Source of the DNA: an uncultured Bacteroidales bacterium
Lineage (GTDB): Bacteria; Bacteroidota; Bacteroidia; Bacteroidales; UBA932
Length of the DNA: 64,000 nucleotides
Direction of reading: 5' to 3'
NCBI GenBank assembly: GCA_944326255.1
Contig: CALVDG010000009.1
Location: 1-64,000 of the forward strand
Within the stretch, counting starts at the first letter, position 1. The number at the start of each line of letters is the position of its first letter. The notes under the pieces are model-generated. The model was not told the DNA's origin, searched no databases, and was given only the letters and a program-made list of their open reading frames with translations. Shown in pieces: positions 53,190-62,249 of this stretch. The position numbers and the translations under genes are program-made.

Positions 53190-54159
53190 CTTTCCTGCCT
53201 CCTTCTGTTGCTTTACCGTCCGCCTCCAGTTCCTGCATGAAGGTGTCGTTGACGAACCGCACCGCCACGGGCACAGCGTTCTCATTCTCCGCCTCAGTAG
53301 CCGAATATTTGGCGAACTTGACCAGGTCAGCCGTCCCGAACAGCTCCTTGAGGGCCTCGTAGTCAGAAGGAGCCAGGTCCTTCACGGACAGATCGACCAG
53401 TATCTCATTGGATGTACGCTCGATGGTCTTGATGCCGAAACGCTGCTCGATGTAGACTCTCAGCGTATCGGTAATCTCGGTATAATACTGCTTCTGATTG
53501 CCCTTCTGCCACAGTTTCTCACCTCTTATACGGTCCAGGCTGCGCAGAGCCACGATATGAGGAGGATCCTTCGGGTCCGGCTTGCCGAACACCATTCCCG
53601 TCTTTTTACGCTTGAGGGCAAAATGCACTGTCAGGACGACCACTGCGACGAGAGCCGCCAGCAGCAGGATCCACGGCACCAGTTCCTTGAAAGTCACCGG
53701 ATAGCGGAACTGCGGACGGATGTCGTACATCTGATAGGTGGTGGTATCTATGGGCACCGTAGTCACCTCCAGCGGCACCTCCGGCAGCTGCATCGTATCC
53801 ACGCCCTGTCCGTCCCGGTAGAAATACACCACCAGCGGAGGCAGCACATAGCTTCCGCTGTCGAACGAAGTGACGACCGCCCGTGTCTCCACCATCGAGA
53901 AGTCCTTCTTTCTGTCCACCGTATCTACCTTAAAGTCCCCTATCAGTTCCACTCCCGGCACCACATAGCCCGACATCGAGTCTATCTTCACGGACATTCC
54001 TTTCGGAACCTTTATCCGGGACTTCCATTCCACCTGGTCCCCGATAAGTATCGTATCCCTGGACACCGTGGCGGAAAGTATGTCCTGTGCCCCGGCCCTG
54101 AAAGAGACAGTCATGGCCGCAAGCACCGCCAGAGAGAGTATCAATTTCTTCATTTTCAT
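53182..54159 (-). CDS. Bat-operon membrane protein of unknown function
   Basis: The 325-residue protein has a signal peptide (LILSLAVLAAMTVSFRAGAQ), a periplasmic beta-rich region (about 25-155; ILIGDQVEWKSRIKVPKGMSV) resembling BatD-type domains, and a membrane helix (about 165-187; LVPWILLLAALVAVVVLTVHF). A cytoplasmic helical domain follows (about 205-310; LRSLDRIRGEKLWQKGNQKQYYTEITDTLRVYI). This layout is usual between DUF58 and BatA genes in Bacteroidota. It lies 3 bases after the DUF58 gene and overlaps batA by 8 bases. Confidence 0.75.
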   Translation of the reverse strand: MKMKKLILSLAVLAAMTVSFRAGAQDILSATVSRDTILIGDQVEWKSRIKVPKGMSVKIDSMSGYVVPGVELIGDFKVDTVDRKKDFSMVETRAVVTSFDSGSYVLPPLVVYFYRDGQGVDTMQLPEVPLEVTTVPIDTTTYQMYDIRPQFRYPVTFKELVPWILLLAALVAVVVLTVHFALKRKKTGMVFGKPDPKDPPHIVALRSLDRIRGEKLWQKGNQKQYYTEITDTLRVYIEQRFGIKTIERTSNEILVDLSVKDLAPSDYEALKELFGTADLVKFAKYSATEAENENAVPVAVRFVNDTFMQELEADGKATEGGRKDE

Positions 54160-54162
54160 ATC

Positions 54163-55050
54163 CTATGCCCTAGTCTTGAACAAAGCCACCAGGCTCTTCA
54201 CATAATCCTGGTCAGTCCTGATGCTGACCGTATCCACTTTATATTTGCGGAGCACCAGCAGCGTCTCCGCATAGGCCTTCCTGGCCCATTCCCCGTAATC
54301 CTCCCGCACCGACCTGAGCGAGGTATCCACATACACGATCCTGCCTGTCTCGCTGTCCCGGACCGGAAGCAGTCCCACGTCCGGCAAAGTGCGGTCCCGC
54401 TCGTCGTAGATATTGATCACCGATATGTCGTGCCGTCCTACCGCCACCTTCAGGGCCTCCTCGTAATTGGGATGCAGGGTCGTCCCGTCCACATCCAGCA
54501 TATCCGAGAGCAGGAAGGCCGTACAGCGTTTCTTGAGGGCATTGGTCAGAAACCGCAGCGCCTCGCCGATGTCCGTACCCCTGTCCTGAGGCTCGAACTC
54601 CAGCACCTCCCTGATGATACGCAGCAGATGGCTGCGGCCCTTCTTGGGAGGGATGAATTTCTCCACCTTCGTACTGAAGAACAGGGCACCGACCTTGTCG
54701 TTGTTGATCAGGGCCGAGAATGACAGCACCGCCGCTATCTCCGCCGTCAGGTCCTTCTTGGTCTTGGACATGGTGCCGAACATACCCGATGCACTGGCAT
54801 CGATGAGCAGCATCACCGTCAGCTCCCTCTCTTCCTCGAACACCTTTATATAAGGAGTGCCCGTGCGCGCGGTGACATTCCAGTCCATATTGCGCACGTC
54901 GTCCCCTATCTGATACTCGCGGACCTCGCTGAAAGCCATACCGCGGCCCTTGAAGGCCGAATGGTACTCTCCTGCGAATATCTGGCTGGAGAGAGCACGG
55001 GTCTTGATCTCTATCTTGCGGACTTTCTTTAACAGGTCGTTGCTGTCCAT
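54163..55050 (-). CDS. DUF58-family protein
   Basis: The 295-residue cytoplasmic protein has the DUF58 core motif with GRGMAFSEVREYQIGDDVRNMDWNVTAR (about 37-64). A VWA-like fold follows, with the degenerate metal site LLIDASASGMFG. DUF58 proteins accompany MoxR ATPases almost everywhere and are thought to be chaperone partners. It is 3 bases after the MoxR gene. Confidence 0.92.
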   Translation of the reverse strand: MDSNDLLKKVRKIEIKTRALSSQIFAGEYHSAFKGRGMAFSEVREYQIGDDVRNMDWNVTARTGTPYIKVFEEERELTVMLLIDASASGMFGTMSKTKKDLTAEIAAVLSFSALINNDKVGALFFSTKVEKFIPPKKGRSHLLRIIREVLEFEPQDRGTDIGEALRFLTNALKKRCTAFLLSDMLDVDGTTLHPNYEEALKVAVGRHDISVINIYDERDRTLPDVGLLPVRDSETGRIVYVDTSLRSVREDYGEWARKAYAETLLVLRKYKVDTVSIRTDQDYVKSLVALFKTRA

Positions 55051-55053
55051 ATC

Positions 55054-56046
55054 CTACGGAACCTCCACCGCGTTGATGATGTCTGAAATAATATTCTCGC
55101 TGGTGACGTTCTCCGCCTCGGCCTCGTAGGTAAGTCCGATACGGTGACGGAGCACCTCATAGCATACTGCCCTCACGTCCTCGGGAATCACATAGCCGCG
55201 ACGCTTGATGAAGGCGTAGGCTTTGGACGCCATGGCCAGGGAGATGGATGCACGGGGAGACGCACCGTAGGAGATCATGTCCTTGAGGGACTTGAGTCCA
55301 TAGTCCTCCGGAGTACGGGTCGCGTACACTATATCCACGATATAACGCTCTATCTTCTCATCCATGTAGACATCCCGCACCACGCTGCGGGCCTTGATGA
55401 TGTCCTCGGGCTGGAGCACCGCATTGGCCTTGGGGAACTCGCCGCTGTTGTTCATGCGGATGATCAGTTTCTCCTCCTCCTTCTTGGGATAGGTCACCAC
55501 TACCTTGAGCATGAAACGGTCCACCTGCGCCTCAGGCAGCGGATACGTACCCTCCTGCTCTATCGGGTTCTGGGTCGCCATGACGAGGAACGGCTCGGGC
55601 AGCTTGAATGTCTGCTCGCCGATAGTCACCTGACGCTCCTGCATGGCCTCAAGCAGGGCCGACTGCACCTTGGCCGGAGAACGGTTGATCTCGTCGGCCA
55701 GTACGAAATTGGCGAAGACAGGGCCTTTCTTTATCTGGAACTGCTCGCTCTTCTGACTGTATATCATGGTTCCGATAAGGTCGGCAGGCAACAGGTCAGG
55801 AGTGAACTGGATACGGCTGAACCTGGCATTGATGCACGAGGCCAGCGTATTGATGGCCAATGTCTTGGCCAGACCGGGAACACCTTCCAGCAGGATATGT
55901 CCGTTTGCCAGAAGTCCTATGAGCAGATTCTCGACCAGATGTTTCTGGCCCACGATCACTTTTGTCATCTCCATGGAAAGGATGTCCACAAAAGCGCTCT
56001 CTTTCTGTATTCGCTCGTTAAGTTCTTTAATGTTTACGGTGTCCAT
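55054..56046 (-). CDS. MoxR-family AAA+ ATPase
   Basis: The 330-residue cytoplasmic ATPase has Walker A GVPGLAKT (about 57-64), Walker B VLADEINRSPAK (about 115-126), sensor 1 MATQNPIEQEGTYPLPEAQVDRF, and a helical lid (ISYGASPRASISLA). MoxR proteins are believed to act as chaperones for VWA-containing complexes, which fits the following DUF58, BatA and BatB genes. It is the first gene of a ten-gene minus-strand run. Confidence 0.95.
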   Translation of the reverse strand: MDTVNIKELNERIQKESAFVDILSMEMTKVIVGQKHLVENLLIGLLANGHILLEGVPGLAKTLAINTLASCINARFSRIQFTPDLLPADLIGTMIYSQKSEQFQIKKGPVFANFVLADEINRSPAKVQSALLEAMQERQVTIGEQTFKLPEPFLVMATQNPIEQEGTYPLPEAQVDRFMLKVVVTYPKKEEEKLIIRMNNSGEFPKANAVLQPEDIIKARSVVRDVYMDEKIERYIVDIVYATRTPEDYGLKSLKDMISYGASPRASISLAMASKAYAFIKRRGYVIPEDVRAVCYEVLRHRIGLTYEAEAENVTSENIISDIINAVEVP

Positions 56047-56067
56047 TTTGAAATATTAAAATATTTG

Positions 56068-56075
56068 TATTTTTG
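56068..56075 (+). promoter_or_regulatory. Promoter -7 box for truA
   Basis: TATTTTTG lies 40 bases before the truA ATG. A TTTG lies 17 bases upstream, slightly short of the usual 19. Confidence 0.6.
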
Positions 56076-56088
56076 CTGTCTAAAATTA

Positions 56089-56096
56089 CAAAAATA
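56089..56096 (-). promoter_or_regulatory. Promoter -7 box for the MoxR-Bat-glmM operon
   Basis: The minus strand reads TATTTTTG 42 bases before the MoxR ATG. It overlaps the truA leader, so the two divergent promoters face past each other. Confidence 0.6.
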
Positions 56097-56115
56097 AGAT
56101 TTTCTCCGGAATACA

Positions 56116-56901
56116 ATGAGGTTTTTCGCTTCAATATCGTACAACGGCTCAGGTTTCAGCGGCTGGCAGATACAGCAGAACGCCCCGAGTATACAGGACG
56201 AGGTGCAGAAAGCCCTCTCGGCTGTCCTGAGGGAGAAAACCGACGTGACGGGAGCCGGCAGGACAGACACTGGTGTCAATGCCTCCGGATTCACGGCACA
56301 TTTTGACTTTGACGGTGACATCATCCTCAAAGAGCACGACCGCATAATCTACAAAATAAATGCCATCCTGCCCGGAGGGATAGTCGTAAATTCAATAAGG
56401 CGGGTCAGGGATGACGCGCACGCCCGGTTCGACGCCGTCAGCCGCACCTACAGATACTACATCCACAGCAGCAAGGACCCTTTCGCCAGAGAGTTCTCGT
56501 GGTTCTGCAAGTTCCCTCTGGACGTGGACGCGATGAACAAGGCCGCAGGCATGATTCTGGGACGCAGGGACTTCAGCTGCTTTGAAAAAGCCGGAGGCAC
56601 TGCGGCCACACCATTCTGCGACGTCACGTCGGCAGGATGGAGCCGGTACACCCCGTCCACGGTCGCCCTGCCCGGAACCGACTATCTGGTCTTCACCATA
56701 ACGGCCAACCGTTTTCTGCGCAATATGGTCCGGGCCATTGTCGGCACGATGATTGAGATAGGACGAGGAAAGCGTCCGCCGGAATGGATAGCCGACGTGC
56801 TCTCCTCCCGCGACCGCTGCGAGGCGGGGCAGTCCGTCCCTGGACATGCCCTCTTCCTCACGGACATAGAATATCCGGAAGAAATATTTGAATACAATTA
56901 A
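56116..56901 (+). CDS. truA: tRNA pseudouridine(38-40) synthase
   Basis: TruA makes pseudouridine at positions 38-40 of the tRNA anticodon arm. The 261-residue protein has the catalytic Asp51 in GAGRTDTGVNA, the N-terminal SYNGSGFSGWQ, RTYRYYIHSSKDPF, and the C-terminal FLRNMVRAIVGTMIEIGRG. It is followed after 23 bases by exbB in the same direction. Confidence 0.95.
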   Translation: MRFFASISYNGSGFSGWQIQQNAPSIQDEVQKALSAVLREKTDVTGAGRTDTGVNASGFTAHFDFDGDIILKEHDRIIYKINAILPGGIVVNSIRRVRDDAHARFDAVSRTYRYYIHSSKDPFAREFSWFCKFPLDVDAMNKAAGMILGRRDFSCFEKAGGTAATPFCDVTSAGWSRYTPSTVALPGTDYLVFTITANRFLRNMVRAIVGTMIEIGRGKRPPEWIADVLSSRDRCEAGQSVPGHALFLTDIEYPEEIFEYN

Positions 56902-56924
56902 TAATTTACAACAACCTTTTTACC

Positions 56925-57626
56925 ATGCTCACATTACTGCAAGTCAATTCCGAGGCACTCATTCAAGAGGCTGCCGCTCCAGAAAAGATGTCCCTTATCA
57001 AGATGGCCGTCGCCGGAGGCTGGCTGATGCTCGTCCTTCTGGCACTCTCCATCATAGCCGTCTATATCTTAGGCAGCCGCTGGTGGGCTATACGTCAGGC
57101 TCTCAAGATAGACCCTCATTTCATGGACAACATACGCGGACTGCTGCGCGAGGGAAAGACCCAGGCCGCACTGGCCCTGTGCCGCGACACCCAGTCCCCC
57201 ATCGCAAGGCTTATAGAGAAAGGCATCCGGATGCAGGGCCGCCCGCTCCAGGACATCCAGGCCGCTGTTGAGAACACCGGCAACATCGAGGTTTCCAAGA
57301 TCGAGAAAGGTATGCCCATGCTGGCCACGGTGGCCGGAGGCGCGCCCATGGTGGGATTCCTCGGAACGGTCGCAGGTATGATACAGGCCTTCTACAACAT
57401 GGCCCGGGCCGGCAGCAACATCGACATCACGCTGCTTTCCGACGGTATCTACACGGCCATGGTGACCACTGTCGGCGGACTCATCGTCGGCATCATCGCC
57501 TACTTCGGATACAACTGGCTGACCGCCCGCATCGATGACCTGGTCTTCAGGATGGACAGCGCGGTAATCTCTCTGATGGACATATTCAACGGTCAGGACA
57601 GCACTGACGGCAAGAAGGAGATCTGA
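56925..57626 (+). CDS. exbB: MotA/TolQ/ExbB proton channel protein
   Basis: The 233-residue inner-membrane protein has an N-terminal helix (about 29-48), a cytoplasmic loop, and two further helices (about 136-160 and 180-202). The signature GGAPMVGFLGTVAGMIQAF and the second GIYTAMVTTVGGLIVGIIAY are clear. ExbB forms the proton-driven motor with ExbD that energises TonB-dependent receptors. exbD follows after 2 bases. Confidence 0.92.
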   Translation: MLTLLQVNSEALIQEAAAPEKMSLIKMAVAGGWLMLVLLALSIIAVYILGSRWWAIRQALKIDPHFMDNIRGLLREGKTQAALALCRDTQSPIARLIEKGIRMQGRPLQDIQAAVENTGNIEVSKIEKGMPMLATVAGGAPMVGFLGTVAGMIQAFYNMARAGSNIDITLLSDGIYTAMVTTVGGLIVGIIAYFGYNWLTARIDDLVFRMDSAVISLMDIFNGQDSTDGKKEI

Positions 57627-57628
57627 CA

Positions 57629-58042
57629 ATGGCTATCAAACGGAAAACCAAAGCGGAACCGGCGTTCTCGATGTCCTCGATGACGGATATCGTGTTCCTG
57701 CTGCTGATATTCTTTCTGGTGACATCCACCCTCATCAACCCCAACGCCCTCAAGTTGCTGCTGCCCAAGAGCACCAACCAGATCTCCACAAAGGCGTCGG
57801 TAAGCGTCTCCATAAAGCACTATCCCGAGCGCGGGACTTTCTCGTACCATATCAACGGAGACGAGACCCCCGTGCCCTTCAGCGAGATAGAACCGGACCT
57901 GCAGAGACTGCTGCAGGACTCCGACGACCCGACTTTCTCCATCTACGCCGACAAGACCGTACCTATAGAGGAAGTGGTCAACCTGATGAATATCGCCAAG
58001 CGCAATAAATACAAAGTAATACTCGCCACATCCCCCGAATAA
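57629..58042 (+). CDS. exbD: ExbD/TolR biopolymer transport protein
   Basis: The 137-residue protein has one membrane helix (about 18-36) with the essential Asp20 in SSMTDIVFLLLIFFLV, and a periplasmic domain ending VIEEVVNLMNIAKRN-like. It pairs with ExbB. Its stop overlaps the tonB start by 1 base (TAATG). Confidence 0.92.
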   Translation: MAIKRKTKAEPAFSMSSMTDIVFLLLIFFLVTSTLINPNALKLLLPKSTNQISTKASVSVSIKHYPERGTFSYHINGDETPVPFSEIEPDLQRLLQDSDDPTFSIYADKTVPIEEVVNLMNIAKRNKYKVILATSPE

Positions 58043-58809
58043 TGAAAGGGAAATCCAGATATGCCGGCATAGTCCTCACGGCTGCCGTACACGCAGCGCT
58101 GCTCATCCTGCTTCTAAGCGCGGATATCCGCAGCACTCCGACGGTGCCGCCGGTGGACGGTATGCTCATTGAGTTTACCGAAGAGGACATCCCTGAAGCC
58201 GTGGAAGAAAAGCCTGTGCCGGTCAGGACAGCCGTCGGTGTAGAACCGAGGGCCGCAGAGCCGGACCCTACGGAGGAGATACGGCTGGTGCAGAAGTCTG
58301 AGGCCCAGACCGTCGCCGAGGCTGAGAACATCAATGCAGAGGCGACTGCCGGAAAGGACGGAGACGTAGAGATTCCCGAGCCTCCCAGAGAGAAACCTGT
58401 CAACCGCCGGGCCCTGTTCCCCGGGATGGGCAAGGCTGAGGACACCACCGCCCTGCACGTGGCCGAGCGCATAACCGAAAGACTTGAGGCCGGTCATCCC
58501 GAGGGCAACACCGAAGAGGGCAATCCTGAGGGCAGGCCCACGGCCAGACTGGAGGGGCGCACCGTCATGGGCAACCTGCCCCTGCCCGAATATGATGTGG
58601 CCAAGTCCGGCACAGTAGTGGTACGCATCCTCGTAGACCAGTACGGCACGGTGACCAACGCCGTCCCTGGCGTACAGGGCACCACAGTCCAGGACGCCAC
58701 CCTGTGGGAGGCCGCCAGGCAGGCCGCCCTGAAGGCCAAGTTCAACATCAGTGCCTCGGCTCCCGCCATACAGGAAGGCACTATCTCCTACATATTCACC
58801 CTGAAATAA
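58042..58809 (+). CDS. tonB: TonB-like energy transducer
   Basis: The 255-residue protein has an N-terminal membrane helix (about 8-27; GIVLTAAVHAALLILLLSA), a long charged, proline- and glutamate-rich spacer (about 40-175) and a TonB-like C-terminal domain (about 180-255; GTVVVRILVDQYGTVTNAVPG and ATLWEAARQAALKAKFN). It should span the periplasm to energise receptors such as the two barrel proteins in this window. It completes the exbB-exbD-tonB set and ends 14 bases before a convergent gene; no terminator is visible between. Confidence 0.88.
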   Translation: MKGKSRYAGIVLTAAVHAALLILLLSADIRSTPTVPPVDGMLIEFTEEDIPEAVEEKPVPVRTAVGVEPRAAEPDPTEEIRLVQKSEAQTVAEAENINAEATAGKDGDVEIPEPPREKPVNRRALFPGMGKAEDTTALHVAERITERLEAGHPEGNTEEGNPEGRPTARLEGRTVMGNLPLPEYDVAKSGTVVVRILVDQYGTVTNAVPGVQGTTVQDATLWEAARQAALKAKFNISASAPAIQEGTISYIFTLK

Positions 58810-58823
58810 ATTATGAGGGTGAC

Positions 58824-60101
58824 TCATTCGTAGCGGAGACATTCTATCGGATCCAGAGCCGCTGCCCTGCGGGCCGGCACATACCCCGACAGCACGCCGA
58901 CCAGCATACACAGCACCACTGAGAGAAACATCCACAGCCACGGTATCACGAACGAGGACTCCATGACGGCGGCTACGATATTGCCTACGATGATGCCCAG
59001 CACGATGCCGATGACTCCGCCCGCCTCGCCTATGATGACCGACTCCAGTAGGAACTGGGACTGTATCTTCCTGGAAGAGGCCCCGAGCGCCTTCCGGGTA
59101 CCTATCTCGCGGGTTCTCTCCCTGACCGACACCAGCATGATGTTCATCAGACCCACAGCCGCACCGGTTATGGTGATGAGCCCTATTATCACGGCTGCGG
59201 CTGTAAGCGTCCTCATCATAGAGTCCAGTTCCTCCACCACAGCCTCGCTGCTGGTAATCCGGAAATCCGTATCGTCATACGGAGCCAGCCTCCTTACCGC
59301 CCGGAAGACCATCTCGGCCTCGGCGGCAGCCTCATCCGGAGACACTTCCTGCCCCGGCAGTATTCCTATGGTAAAATCCGGAGAGGACACCTGAAAATTG
59401 GCCATTGCATTGGTGTACGGGACCAGTATGCCGTCATCCATCCCGCCGTCAGCCGTATTGCCCATCGCCTCCGCCACTCCGACCACGACATAGGCCACTC
59501 CCTGGACATGGACAGGCTGACCTACGGCAGGCCCTTCCCCGAACAGGGTGCGGGCTACATTGCCGCCCAGCACACAGTAGAAGCGGCCTCCTTCCACATC
59601 CTCCACCGTCAGGTCGCGGCCCTCGCTTATCTCCAGCATACTGTACCTTATATACTTCTCGTCCGAGGCCACCACGTGAACGGTGGGATTGGTCCTGCGC
59701 CGGCCTGACTCCGCCCTGACATTGTCTGCCACCACAGTATATACGGACACCGTCGCCGGCACCTTGTAATACTGCACGAACCGCTCCGCCTGGACCCTCG
59801 ATATCTGCCTGGGATTCCTTATCCTCCTCATGGCCGAGGACGCGGAATACTGCGAGCGGATGTTGACGATGCCGGCGCCCATCCGTCCGTATGCATCCCG
59901 CAGCGTGGCATCCATAGAGTCCACTGCCGTAAGGATTCCCACAAGCGAAGTGATACCGAGTGCTATGATCGCTATAGTCAGTGATGCCCTGAGTCTGTTG
60001 GACTTAACTGCTCTCAAGGCCATGTCCGCATTCTCGGCTAGCAATGCGGCGCGCGTCTTTCCGCGCCTGTCTTTTCTCCTCTTCATAACTTCCTCACTCA
60101 A
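58824..60101 (-). CDS. MacB-like ABC transporter permease
   Basis: The 425-residue protein has an N-terminal helix (about 40-60; [19 protein letters not shown]), a large periplasmic MacB-PCD domain (about 65-290; [31 protein letters not shown]) and three C-terminal FtsX helices (about 295-320, 347-375 and 385-410; [24 protein letters not shown]). Such permeases work with an ATPase and often an outer-membrane channel in export or lipoprotein handling. No ATPase gene is next to it here. It is convergent with tonB and divergent from rluB. Confidence 0.88.
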   Translation of the reverse strand: MSEEVMKRRKDRRGKTRAALLAENADMALRAVKSNRLRASLTIAIIALGITSLVGILTAVDSMDATLRDAYGRMGAGIVNIRSQYSASSAMRRIRNPRQISRVQAERFVQYYKVPATVSVYTVVADNVRAESGRRRTNPTVHVVASDEKYIRYSMLEISEGRDLTVEDVEGGRFYCVLGGNVARTLFGEGPAVGQPVHVQGVAYVVVGVAEAMGNTADGGMDDGILVPYTNAMANFQVSSPDFTIGILPGQEVSPDEAAAEAEMVFRAVRRLAPYDDTDFRITSSEAVVEELDSMMRTLTAAAVIIGLITITGAAVGLMNIMLVSVRERTREIGTRKALGASSRKIQSQFLLESVIIGEAGGVIGIVLGIIVGNIVAAVMESSFVIPWLWMFLSVVLCMLVGVLSGYVPARRAAALDPIECLRYE

Positions 60102-60139
60102 TTAATGACGTAAAAATAGGAATTTATCTCCGATTGACA

Positions 60140-60147
60140 TACCTTTG
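60140..60147 (+). promoter_or_regulatory. Promoter -7 box for rluB-era
   Basis: TACCTTTG lies 25 bases before the rluB ATG. Confidence 0.6.
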
Positions 60148-60172
60148 CGCGCAAATTTGACAAAATAATCAT

Positions 60173-61309
60173 ATGAGACCACGTATTAAGAGACCTTCCA
60201 CCCGGGACGGGCATGAGGGTCAGCAGAAAGACTACAGGACAAACGACAGAACTCCTTTCAGAGAAGGCAGCCGCCGTCCGGACAGGAAATTTTCCGGCGA
60301 CAGCAGACCGGAGCATCACAGAAGCCGTCCGGGGCAGGAGAACAGACCGGCATACGGTGACAGGCCCGCACACGGCAGCAGGCCGGGACGTGACAGCAGG
60401 CCTGCCAACGGCAGACCGGAACGGGACGGCAAGCCCGGATACGGCAGAAAGCCGGAAAGAGACAGCAGACCTGCCTTCAGAAACGGTAACGCCGGACAGG
60501 CCGGAAAAGGTTTCCAGCACAAAGTCAGGACAGCGCACAGCAGACCCGCACAGGCACCGGCACAGCCTCTGCCTCTGAAAGAGAACGACGGACTGGTACG
60601 CCTCAACAAATTCATAGCCAACTCCGGCATCTGCTCCCGCAGGGAGGCCGACGAGTACATCACTGCAGGACTGGTCACCGTCAACGGCAACGTGGTCACT
60701 GAACTGGGCGTCAAAGTCAGGCCCGAGGAGGACGAAGTACGCTTCAACGGTGAGCGGCTGCGCGGAGAGAAGAAAGTCTATGTGCTGCTCAACAAGCCCA
60801 AGGACTTTGTCACCACCACCAGCGACCCCCACGCCGAGAAGAATGTCATGCAGCTCATCAGCCGGGACCTGTGTCCCGAGAGGATATTTCCGGTAGGCCG
60901 TCTGGACCGCAGCACCACCGGAGTCCTGCTGCTAACCAACGACGGAGAACTGGCCGAGAGGCTGACACATCCCTCTTACCAGAAGAAGAAGATATATCAG
61001 GTCACCCTGGACAAGAACGTAAAACAGGAGGACATGAACCGGCTCGTAGAAGGCGTGTCCCTTGAGGACGGCCCCGCATACGCGGACGAGGTGGCCTACA
61101 ACGGGGACGACCGCAGCGTGGTCGGCATAGAGATTCACTCGGGCAGGAACCGCATCGTCAGACGCATGTTCGAGGCCCTCGGATACAAGGTACGCAAGCT
61201 GGACAGGGTATATTTCGCCGGCCTTACGAAGAAGAACCTGCGCCGCGGACAGTGGAGATTCCTCACCGAGGAGGAGGCCACCATGCTCAAACTCAACTTC
61301 TATGAGTAA
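60173..61309 (+). CDS. rluB: Pseudouridine synthase, RsuA/RluB family, with disordered N-terminus
   Basis: The 378-residue protein starts with about 135 residues rich in Arg, Gly, Pro, Asp and Ser (repeats like DSRPANGRPERDGKPGYG), predicted to be disordered. An S4 domain follows (about 141-185; VRLNKFIANSGICSRREADEYI), then the catalytic domain with GRLDRSTTGVLLL (Asp245) and the ending IHSGRNRIVRRMFEALGY. RluB-type enzymes modify 23S rRNA near position 2605; RluF or RsuA specificity is possible. Its end overlaps era by 8 bases. Confidence 0.88.
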   Translation: MRPRIKRPSTRDGHEGQQKDYRTNDRTPFREGSRRPDRKFSGDSRPEHHRSRPGQENRPAYGDRPAHGSRPGRDSRPANGRPERDGKPGYGRKPERDSRPAFRNGNAGQAGKGFQHKVRTAHSRPAQAPAQPLPLKENDGLVRLNKFIANSGICSRREADEYITAGLVTVNGNVVTELGVKVRPEEDEVRFNGERLRGEKKVYVLLNKPKDFVTTTSDPHAEKNVMQLISRDLCPERIFPVGRLDRSTTGVLLLTNDGELAERLTHPSYQKKKIYQVTLDKNVKQEDMNRLVEGVSLEDGPAYADEVAYNGDDRSVVGIEIHSGRNRIVRRMFEALGYKVRKLDRVYFAGLTKKNLRRGQWRFLTEEEATMLKLNFYE

Positions 61310-62189
61310 CACCGCACCGCACCGCGCCGGATTCGTCAACATCATCGGCAATCCCAACGTAGGCAAGTCCACCCTGATGAACGCCCTCGTAGGCGAGAGG
61401 CTCTCCATCATCACATCCAAGGCCCAGACTACCCGGCACAGGATCATGGGCATAGTCAACGGAGAGGACTACCAGATAGTGTACTCCGACACTCCGGGCA
61501 TCCTCAAGCCGGCCTATTCCCTGCAGGAGAGCATGATGGAGTACGTGGACACGGCCATAGGCGACGCCGACATCATCCTGTACGTGACCGATGTCGTGGA
61601 AAAGGGCGACAAGAACCGCAAGTACGTGGACAGGCTGGCCAAAGTGACCTGTCCCGTACTCATAGTCATCAACAAGATAGACCTGAGCGACCAGAACACC
61701 GTATCGGAACTGGCCGCGCAATGGAGCAGGGAAGTGCCCGACGCGGAGATATTCGCCGTTTCGGCCAAGGAGAAGTTCGGACTGGAGCCGATATTCAGCC
61801 GCATACTGGAGCTGTTGCCGGAAGGAGAGCCGTGGTACGACAAGGACTTCTTCACCGACCGCAACCTGCGCTTTTTCGCCTCGGAGATTATCCGTGAGAA
61901 GATACTCACCAACTACGACAAGGAGATTCCGTACTGCACCGAGGTGGTCATCGAGGAGTTCAGGGAGCATGAGGACCGCTACGACATCCGGGCCGTCATC
62001 AACGTCATGCGCGACTCGCAGAAAGGCATCCTGATAGGCTCACGCGGCTCGGCTCTGAAGCGTATCGGCACCCAGGCCCGCATCGACATGGAGGAGTTTT
62101 TCCAGAAAAAAGTGTTCCTCCAGCTCTACGTGAAAGTAGACCCGCACTGGCGCGATGACAAGCGCAAGCTCGCCGCCTTCGGCTATTGA
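61302..62189 (+). CDS. era: GTPase Era
   Basis: Era is an essential GTPase that binds the 3' end of 16S rRNA and aids 30S maturation. The 295-residue protein has G1 GNPNVGKS (16-23), the switch region TTRHRIMGI, G3 DTPGI, G4 NKID and a C-terminal KH domain (about 205-280; IGSRGSALKRIGTQARIDME). It overlaps the rluB end by 8 bases, so the two rRNA-related genes are coupled. Confidence 0.96.
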   Translation: MSNTAPHRAGFVNIIGNPNVGKSTLMNALVGERLSIITSKAQTTRHRIMGIVNGEDYQIVYSDTPGILKPAYSLQESMMEYVDTAIGDADIILYVTDVVEKGDKNRKYVDRLAKVTCPVLIVINKIDLSDQNTVSELAAQWSREVPDAEIFAVSAKEKFGLEPIFSRILELLPEGEPWYDKDFFTDRNLRFFASEIIREKILTNYDKEIPYCTEVVIEEFREHEDRYDIRAVINVMRDSQKGILIGSRGSALKRIGTQARIDMEEFFQKKVFLQLYVKVDPHWRDDKRKLAAFGY

Positions 62190-62219
62190 CGTACCGGAGT
62201 ATTTTTCCGAAATATTTTA

Positions 62220-62227
62220 TATTTTTG
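62220..62227 (+). promoter_or_regulatory. Promoter -7 box for parC
   Basis: TATTTTTG lies 22 bases before the parC ATG. Confidence 0.6.
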
Positions 62228-62249
62228 CCGTCAGGTAAACACTAAAAAG

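Noticed and set aside
53095..54723. 542-codon open frame on the plus strand
   Set aside because: It covers the antisense of the Bat-operon membrane protein and part of the DUF58 gene and has no recognisable protein features.
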